Assembly (NCBI GenBank): GCA_030765735.1
Contig: JAVCBZ010000056.1
Location: forward strand, 1 to 11,112
Source of the DNA: Candidatus Susulua stagnicola
Lineage (GTDB): Bacteria; Omnitrophota; Gorgyraeia; Duberdicusellales; 4484-171
Direction of reading: 5' to 3'
DNA: 11,112 bases
Under the pieces are notes generated by a model. That model did not search any database and had not been told where the DNA came from. It saw only the letters and a list, made by a program, of their open reading frames with translations. The position numbers and the translations under genes are program-made. The number at the start of each line of letters is the position of its first letter. Position 1 is the stretch's first letter. This document shows positions 6,934-11,112 of this stretch, piece after piece.

Positions 6934-6961
6934 ATTATAAGGAAAAGATATCTTTTTACAA
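6934..6961 (-). promoter_or_regulatory. Promoter of the COG2521-type methyltransferase, apparently leaderless
   Basis: The minus strand has TTGTAA (6956-6961), a 16-base spacer and TATAAT (6934-6939). The ATG at 6926 comes 7 bases after the -10 box, so the start of transcription would coincide with the start codon. A 14-bp perfect palindrome AAAAGATATCTTTT (6943-6956) overlaps the -35 and spacer and might bind a regulator. The -10 is a full consensus match and the -35 matches at four of six positions. Confidence 0.5.
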
Positions 6962-6984
6962 TAAAAAAATTAATTTTAAATTCC

Positions 6985-7012
6985 TTGACAACTAAGCCTT
7001 CAGCTATAAAAT
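6985..7012 (+). promoter_or_regulatory. Sigma-70-type promoter of the HU gene
   Basis: TTGACA at 6985-6990 is a perfect -35. A 16-base spacer leads to TAAAAT at 7007-7012, a five of six -10 match. Transcription would begin near 7019, leaving a leader of about 43 bases before the HU ATG. An A/T-rich tract just upstream (6961-6982) could act as an UP element. Strong promoters suit an abundant nucleoid protein. Confidence 0.7.
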
Positions 7013-7061
7013 ATAAAAGTAGTTGAAAATATTAACTTTTTAAACAAAAGGGGGTGTTCAA

Positions 7062-7328
7062 ATGAACAAAGCAGGATTAATAGACGCAATAGCTGAAAAA
7101 ACAGCTACAAAGAAAGAAGCTCAAGATTTAGTAGATACTATTTGGGATACAATCAAAGGTAGCCTTAAAAAAGAAGAAGATGTTGCTATTTCTGGTTTTG
7201 GTACTTTTAAAGTAAAACAGACAAAAGCAAGAATGGGAAGAAATCCTAAGACAGGCGAAACAATCCAAATCCCAGCTAAGAAAAAAGTAGCTTTCAGGGT
7301 GTCAAAAGAACTAAAAGGCCTTCTATAA
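7062..7328 (+). CDS. hup: HU-family DNA-binding protein
   Basis: The 88 residues match the HU/IHF family almost end to end. HU is a small dimeric nucleoid protein that bends and compacts DNA. The N-terminal helices start MNKAGLIDAIAEKTATKKEA, as in HU where NK..LI..IA is common. The signature GFGTFKV sits at 45-51. The flexible DNA-binding arm carries the HU-type ARMGRNPKTGETIQIPAKK (56-74) with Pro62 in RNP, and the protein ends in the usual FRVSKELKGLL. An AGGGGGTG Shine-Dalgarno lies five bases before the ATG. The gene is monocistronic, with a strong promoter and a hairpin terminator directly after the stop. HU is favoured over IHF by length and by the arm sequence. Confidence 0.96.
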   Translation: MNKAGLIDAIAEKTATKKEAQDLVDTIWDTIKGSLKKEEDVAISGFGTFKVKQTKARMGRNPKTGETIQIPAKKKVAFRVSKELKGLL

Positions 7329-7340
7329 TCAAAGGTTTTT

Positions 7341-7379
7341 AAAAAAGAGGGTATACTAAAAAGTATACCCTCTTTTTTT
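7341..7379. terminator. Bidirectional intrinsic terminator between HU and the convergent m5C methyltransferase gene
   Basis: A perfect 17-bp stem pairs 7341-7357 with 7362-7378 around an AAAA loop. The core arms are GAGGGTATACT and AGTATACCCTC, flanked by A-tract and T-tract. It follows the HU stop by 12 bases and lies 11 bases beyond the end of the convergent gene, so it can end transcripts from both sides. Confidence 0.93.
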
Positions 7380-7390
7380 ATTCTTTTTAA

Positions 7391-8338
7391 CTATACAGAA
7401 ATCTTCTTTAATTTAGCAATAAAAAACCCTTCCATAGTACCATCAGGAACAATCCTTTTTGTTAAACGTAAAGATGGAGAGAATTTCTTATCTTCCCACT
7501 TAAGTAACCCTGATCTGGCATTCTTTAAGGGAAGCTTTATTGGTAGGATCTCTAACTTGTCTTTGAATTTATTAATAAACCAATCAATAACTCCTTCATT
7601 CTCTTCAGGAGAAAAAGTACAAGTCGAATAAACTCAAGTTCCTCCTTCATTTAAGGCTAAGAACGCAGAATGAAGAAGTTTTTTTTGTTTATGAACCATC
7701 TCTTTAACTTTTCTTTGCTTCCAATATTTAAAACTTTTTGGATTAGTGGTTAAAAAACGACCTTCTGAAGAACAAGGCATATCAGCTAAAATTTTATCAA
7801 AATATTCAGGAAATTTCCTTCTAACCCAAATACTATCCAATAATATAACCTTGGTTTTTTTAATTCCTTGAATTTCTAAATTAGCTAAAAGTTTATAGTA
7901 ACGAATGCGATCTTTCTCTATAGCTACGACTTCCGCTTCTGGAGCAAGAGAAGAAATTTGGGTCGTCTTAGATCCTGGAGCAGCACATAAATCAAGAATT
8001 TTATCTCTATTTTCAGGTTCTAAATAAAGCACTGGTAGCATACTTGATAAATTCTGAGCATAGACTAATCCATCTTTATAAACTGCAGTCTTTTGAAATT
8101 GTCGCAAAGGAGTTTTCAATAAAAAAGCCCCCACAGGGAAAGCGAGCTCTTTGTACTTTATTTTTTGCTCTAATAAAAGTTTTCTTAATTCTCTTAAGTC
8201 CGCTTTTAGATAATTAATTCTAAATGTTGTCTCTTTTTTAGTTAAAAAAGTATTAGCTACCCGAGTATAGCTATCAGGATAAATTTTCTTTAGCTTTTGT
8301 AAAAAATCTTGCGGTAATCTATAAATTCCTTCTCTCAT
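7391..8338 (-). pseudogene. RsmB/RsmF (NOL1/NOP2/sun)-family m5C RNA methyltransferase interrupted by one in-frame TGA
   Basis: The family methylates cytosine C5 in rRNA or tRNA. From the ATG at 8338 the frame codes for an N-terminal RNA-binding part with TTFRIN (37-42), YAQNLSSMLP (93-102), SAM motif I LDLCAAPGSKT (115-125), and DMPCSSEGRF with the helper Cys189. A TGA at 7634-7636 then falls where homologues usually have a hydrophobic residue in GGTxVYSTCT. The same frame continues without further damage to a TAG at 7391-7393. It encodes VYSTCTFSPEENEGV, with the catalytic Cys at codon 240, and an ending EGFFIAKLKK typical of the family. Ended at TGA the protein is 234 residues and lacks the nucleophile. 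Read through, it is 315. A recent nonsense mutation, a sequencing error or UGA readthrough all fit. It follows rlmN by 62 bases, with AGGGA upstream of the ATG. Confidence 0.85.
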
Positions 8339-8400
8339 TATTTATTTCCCTGCCTGCCGAAAGGCTCTAACTACCCTATCATAATAAGTAATTCCTGTCA

Positions 8401-9426
8401 CTAATCCAAAAGATATTTAGCTTTTAACTGGCCACAGGCAGCATTAATATCTTGACCTCGAGACTTCCTAAGCGTAAAAAAAGCACTTCTTCTCTTTAAC
8501 TCTTGGGTAAAACTATCTAATTGCTCTTGAGTTGGAGCTTTAATTTCAGAAGAAGATCCATTGTAAGGGATTAGATTAGCTTTTCCATTAACTCTATTAA
8601 GTAATTTTGCTAACTTTCTAGCATCATCTACACTAGTATTTATATCCTGAATTAGAACACATTCAAAGGTAATCAAATCTTTAGAAACTTTACTGAACTC
8701 TCTGGTTGCCAAGATTAACTCCTCTAATGGATATTTTTTATTAATTGGCATTAGCTTATCACGAATATCGTTATCAGCTGAATGCAAAGATACTGAAAGT
8801 TTTATCCCTAATTTTAATTTAGCTAATTCTTTTATCTCCGGTATTAAACCACAAGTAGATATAGATATTCGTCGCTTTGAAAAATTAATACCTGAAGAAT
8901 TCATTAATATATTTATACTCTTAATAGTATTATCAAAATTATCTAAAGGTTCTCCAATCCCCATAAAGACTATATTAGTCACTTTGAAAGGAGCTTTTAA
9001 ATTAGCTACAGCAAAATACTGACCAATAATTTCAAAAGCAGTTAAATTCCTCGTAAACCCATCCTGGCCACTAACACAAAAAAGACATTTATATTTGCAA
9101 CCAACTTGAGTTGAAATGCAAAGAGTACTTCTTGTTTTCTCGGGAATTAATACTGATTCGATCGCTAATCCATCTTCTAACTTAAATAAAAACTTCTCAG
9201 TTTTATCAATTGATTTCTCTCTCTTTATAAGTTTTAATTTAGTAATAGAGAAATTGTTAGCTAAAAATTCTCTAATCTGTTTAGAAAGATTACTCATTAA
9301 GCTAAAGTCTAAAACCCTTTTCTTATAAATCCATTCAAAAACTTGCCGGCCAATATAACTAGGGAAACCATTTGAAATAAATTTATCTTTTAAATCTTTT
9401 TCTGTAAAATTATATATAGATTCCAT
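8401..9426 (-). CDS. rlmN: 23S rRNA (adenine(2503)-C(2))-methyltransferase RlmN
   Basis: This 341-residue radical SAM enzyme methylates C2 of A2503 in 23S rRNA, and of A37 in some tRNAs, tuning the peptidyl-transferase centre. The N-terminal helical domain contains GRQVFEWIYKK. The radical SAM cluster motif is C110-KYK-C114-LF-C117, within CISTQVGCKYKCLFC. GIGEPLDN (SAM binding), SLHSADNDIRDKLMPINKKY and NLIPYN follow. The last conserved segment RGQDINAACGQL carries C331, the methyl-carrying Cys that separates RlmN from other radical SAM enzymes. In most relatives the CxxC is followed by ATG, and here it is VSG. Length is normal and the stop is TAG. No Shine-Dalgarno precedes the ATG at 9426, and a TATAAT ends 8 bases upstream, suggesting a leaderless transcript shared with the following m5C methyltransferase gene. 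Confidence 0.95.
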   Translation of the reverse strand: MESIYNFTEKDLKDKFISNGFPSYIGRQVFEWIYKKRVLDFSLMSNLSKQIREFLANNFSITKLKLIKREKSIDKTEKFLFKLEDGLAIESVLIPEKTRSTLCISTQVGCKYKCLFCVSGQDGFTRNLTAFEIIGQYFAVANLKAPFKVTNIVFMGIGEPLDNFDNTIKSINILMNSSGINFSKRRISISTCGLIPEIKELAKLKLGIKLSVSLHSADNDIRDKLMPINKKYPLEELILATREFSKVSKDLITFECVLIQDINTSVDDARKLAKLLNRVNGKANLIPYNGSSSEIKAPTQEQLDSFTQELKRRSAFFTLRKSRGQDINAACGQLKAKYLLD

Positions 9427-9434
9427 TTGTTGAT

Positions 9435-9462
9435 ATTATAGAGAAAAAACCAAAAGAAACAA
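9435..9462 (-). promoter_or_regulatory. Promoter of rlmN, apparently leaderless
   Basis: The minus strand shows TTGTTT (9457-9462), a 16-base spacer and a full-consensus TATAAT (9435-9440). The rlmN ATG follows after only 8 bases (ATCAACAA), leaving a leader of about two bases and no room for a Shine-Dalgarno. The -35 is weak, so the call rests mainly on the -10 and its spacing to the start codon. Confidence 0.5.
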
Positions 9463-9532
9463 GACTTTTATTAATCTCTCACCTATACCAAAAACCCAGG
9501 GTGTACCTTGTCTATTATCAACACCATTGCAG

Positions 9533-9548
9533 GGGCCGGGCCCGGCCC
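9533..9548. repeat. 16-bp all-G/C perfect palindrome in the gap before the EEP gene
   Basis: GGGCCGGGCCCGGCCC is its own reverse complement and lies in an uninterrupted 17-base G/C run, striking in AT-rich DNA. Flanking GCA and TGC extend the symmetry imperfectly. A second small inverted repeat, GGTGT (9500-9504) and ACACC (9521-9525), sits just upstream. The palindrome ends 11 bases before the -35 box of the following gene, so it is not in that transcript. A REP-like target of the nearby RAYT transposase or an operator are both possible. Confidence 0.6.
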
Positions 9549-9559
9549 TTTGCTCTATT

Positions 9560-9588
9560 TTGACATATCACCAATGTTATGAGATAAT
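9560..9588 (+). promoter_or_regulatory. Near-consensus promoter of the EEP-HhH gene
   Basis: TTGACA (9560-9565), a 17-base spacer and GATAAT (9583-9588) give a full -35, optimal spacing and a five of six -10. Transcription would start near 9595 and give an 88-base leader. That leader holds a tiny ORF (9655-9681, eight codons) that spans the ribosome-binding site. The promoter would also drive the overlapping transposase gene. Confidence 0.7.
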
Positions 9589-9671
9589 TTAAACAAATCG
9601 GTTATATCTGCACTACTAATGCATACTATGTATATTAATTGTTAGATTGAAAAAATGAAAATATTGTATCT

Positions 9672-9675
9672 GGAG
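9672..9675 (+). promoter_or_regulatory. Ribosome-binding site supporting the TTG start at 9683
   Basis: GGAG is followed by seven bases (ATTTAAA) and then TTG, an ideal spacing. The codons after this TTG encode a signal peptide (Lys-Ile-Lys, then a hydrophobic run), so TTG at 9683 is preferred over the next ATG at 9710, which would cut away most of it. Confidence 0.7.
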
Positions 9676-9682
9676 ATTTAAA

Positions 9683-11005
9683 TTGAAGATAAAAATAATA
9701 ATTCTATCAATGTTGCTTATTTTTCCGTACTCTATTGCATCAATAGAAGCCAAAACTTTTAAAATCGTAAGTTATAACGTGGAAAATCTTTTTGATCTTA
9801 CTAAGGACAGAACAGAATACACAGAGTATATTCCAAATACTGGCCATGGCTGGAATAAGGATATCGTCGATATTAAAGTTACCAACATTGCTAAAGTAAT
9901 AAAAAACTTGGGTGCTGATATTGTTGCCTTGCAAGAAATCGAGTCAAAACAAGCCCTTATTTTTTTGCAAAACAAACTAAAAAAAATTAATGTGGACTAC
10001 CCATATATTGAAATTGCAAACTCTAAGGCCACATCGGTAAAGTGCGCTATCCTGTCTAAGTTTCCAATTGTTAATAAAGAGGAAATACAGATTGATAATG
10101 AATTTGCGAGAAATATTCTTAAAGTTACTCTTGATATCGATACTAACCATCTCATCCTGTTTATCAGTCACTGGAAATCTAAGCAGGGTCCTGAAAGCCA
10201 GAGGATAGTTTACGCCAAAAAACTTAAGAAAGAGATTGATAAACTTAAAGAGAGCATTGATTTTATACTGGCAGGTGATTTTAACTCGAGCTATAACGAA
10301 TATGAAACCTTCCGAGATTCCAGTAGCTTAAATGATACTGTCGGTACAACAGGAATCAATCATATTCTCAAAACTATTAAAGGCTCTGAAATGGTCAATG
10401 AAAGAATTCTAATGGAACAAGCCACGAATGAGTATCTGTACAATTTGTGGCTTGAAATCAATAAATCCAGACGTTGGTCTTGCAATTTTTTCGGAAAGAA
10501 AAACAGCCTAGATAGTATTATCGTATCCAAAGGACTTTACGATAATAAAGGAATTTCCTATGTCGATAATTCATTTGATAAGTTCGACCCGGACTATCTA
10601 TTTAAGAAAAACGCCGTTTACCGCTGGCAAATAACCGAAAATGGCAGAGGTAAGCATCTAGGCGAGGGGTATTCGGATCATCTCCCAATTTTTGCCTATT
10701 TTTCCACTGAACCTTTCCAGTTTAAAAACAACAAAACCATTTGTAGTGATACCGTTTCTTTAAAGTTGAAAAAAACCAAGTCTCCGCAAGGTTTGATTAA
10801 CCTAAACACTGCTACTAAAAAAGAGCTTCAAACTATCAAAGGGATTGGTCCTGTTCTTAGTATAAGGATTGCAACTGGACGTCCTTATAAAACCATCGAT
10901 AATCTAATTAAGGTGAAAGGGATTGGTCCTAAAACGCTTGAAAAGATACGTCCTTATTTGGTAGTAGATGAAAAGATAAATAATGAAGACATTCAAACCC
11001 CGTAA
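9683..11005 (+). CDS. Secreted endonuclease/exonuclease/phosphatase (EEP) family protein with C-terminal ComEA-like HhH domain
   Basis: This 440-residue protein starts with a signal peptide (hydrophobic IIILSMLLIFPYSIAS, likely cleaved near SIEA-K24), so it acts outside the cytoplasmic membrane. The EEP fold follows with YNVENLFD (31-38), ALQEIES with catalytic Glu85, ISHWKSKQG with His163, GDFNS with Asp199 and Asn201, LDSIIVS (276-282) and GYSDHLPI with Asp332/His333. All active-site motifs are kept. After a linker, residues 370-428 form two helix-hairpin-helix motifs of the ComEA type: LINLNTATKKELQTIKGIG (371-389), then LIKVKGIG (408-415). This suggests a metal-dependent nuclease that binds DNA without sequence specificity. 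Its own promoter and GGAG-TTG start are clear. The end overlaps a RAYT transposase start by 23 bases. Its codons look richer in C/G than those of its neighbours, in keeping with transfer. A lipid or phosphoester phosphatase role is less likely with HhH present. Confidence 0.85.
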   Translation: MKIKIIILSMLLIFPYSIASIEAKTFKIVSYNVENLFDLTKDRTEYTEYIPNTGHGWNKDIVDIKVTNIAKVIKNLGADIVALQEIESKQALIFLQNKLKKINVDYPYIEIANSKATSVKCAILSKFPIVNKEEIQIDNEFARNILKVTLDIDTNHLILFISHWKSKQGPESQRIVYAKKLKKEIDKLKESIDFILAGDFNSSYNEYETFRDSSSLNDTVGTTGINHILKTIKGSEMVNERILMEQATNEYLYNLWLEINKSRRWSCNFFGKKNSLDSIIVSKGLYDNKGISYVDNSFDKFDPDYLFKKNAVYRWQITENGRGKHLGEGYSDHLPIFAYFSTEPFQFKNNKTICSDTVSLKLKKTKSPQGLINLNTATKKELQTIKGIGPVLSIRIATGRPYKTIDNLIKVKGIGPKTLEKIRPYLVVDEKINNEDIQTP

Positions 11006-11112
11006 AATAATAAGATTAAAAGAACGAGATTATTCAAGACAAGGATATTATCATGTAACCATTTGCATATATAATCATCTGGAAATTTTCGGAAAAATAG
11101 AAAACAATAAAA
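10983..11112 (+). CDS. REP-associated tyrosine transposase (RAYT, Y1/IS200-like), N-terminal fragment
   Basis: An ATG at 10983, inside the end of the EEP gene in another frame, opens a reading frame that runs off the right edge after 43 codons. It begins MKTFKPRKIIRLKERDYSRQ and continues GYYHVTICIYNHLEIFGKIENNK. The pattern (basic start, then DYSxxGYYxVTIC, about five residues, then LFG-like and a short polar stretch) is the usual N-terminus of RAYT proteins, relatives of the IS200/IS605 transposases that cut and join single-stranded DNA at REP hairpins. The HUH motif and catalytic Tyr would lie beyond the window. The 23-base overlap (10983-11005) implies translational coupling to the nuclease gene. 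No separate promoter is seen. Confidence 0.82.
   Translation, partial: MKTFKPRKIIRLKERDYSRQGYYHVTICIYNHLEIFGKIENNK

Noticed and set aside
7391..7636. Selenocysteine insertion at the TGA in the m5C methyltransferase gene
   Set aside because: Homologues have a hydrophobic residue, not Cys, at this position. The only nearby hairpin (TTCTC-CTGAA-GAGAA) lacks the GU loop expected of a bacterial SECIS.
1..11112. Alternative genetic code with TGA as Trp or Gly
   Set aside because: All other genes are complete under the standard code, TGG is used for Trp throughout, and only one internal TGA occurs. A recoded AT-rich genome would show many.
1..11112. CRISPR arrays, tRNA or rRNA genes
   Set aside because: No regularly spaced repeats, cloverleaf-like segments or conserved rRNA stretches were seen on either strand.

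Overview
The window is AT-rich bacterial DNA with mostly core genes and, at the right edge, a stretch that looks like part of a mobile unit. The arrangement fau, rny, ymdB, a PilZ gene, dxs, a small 2x[4Fe-4S] ferredoxin and a 2-oxoacid:ferredoxin oxidoreductase alpha subunit suggests an uncultured Gram-negative lineage of the Omnitrophota type. This is an inference from remembered gene order and low GC, and it is of low certainty. The oxidoreductase genes point to anaerobic or microaerobic carbon metabolism. Isoprenoids are made by the DXP (MEP) pathway.

Layout. From 6119 down to 1 everything on the minus strand reads as one long series: methyltransferase (6117-6926), fau (5390-5971), rny (3771-5327), ymdB (2917-3705), PilZ (2466-2828), dxs (497-2362), ferredoxin (286-504) and vorB-like (1-299, running off the left edge). 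The last three overlap by 8 and 14 bases, so they form a tightly coupled operon. fau and dxs each have an extended -10 promoter (TGnTATAAT), so the series probably contains at least two transcription units. An HU gene (7062-7328, plus) diverges from the methyltransferase and has its own TTGACA/TAAAAT promoter. It ends in a strong hairpin terminator (7341-7379) shared with a convergent minus-strand pair, rlmN (8401-9426) and an RsmB/NOL1-type rRNA m5C methyltransferase gene (7391-8338). The second of these is interrupted by one in-frame TGA.

Right end. After rlmN comes a 256-base gap with a 16-bp all-G/C perfect palindrome and a near-consensus promoter. It is followed by a secreted EEP-family nuclease/phosphatase with a C-terminal ComEA-like double HhH domain (9683-11005, TTG start). 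This gene overlaps by 23 bases the start of a REP-associated tyrosine transposase (RAYT/Y1) gene that runs off the right edge. The palindrome, nuclease and RAYT together are the best candidate in the window for something not yet described.

Functional themes. Several genes act on RNA: RNase Y, RlmN and the m5C methyltransferase. RNase Y, the YmdB phosphodiesterase and a PilZ protein sit next to each other, which could tie RNA decay to cyclic-nucleotide signalling. Three observations deserve checking first: the single TGA just upstream of the catalytic cysteine of the m5C methyltransferase, the EEP-HhH/RAYT overlap, and two genes that look leaderless (TATAAT 7-8 bases from the ATG).
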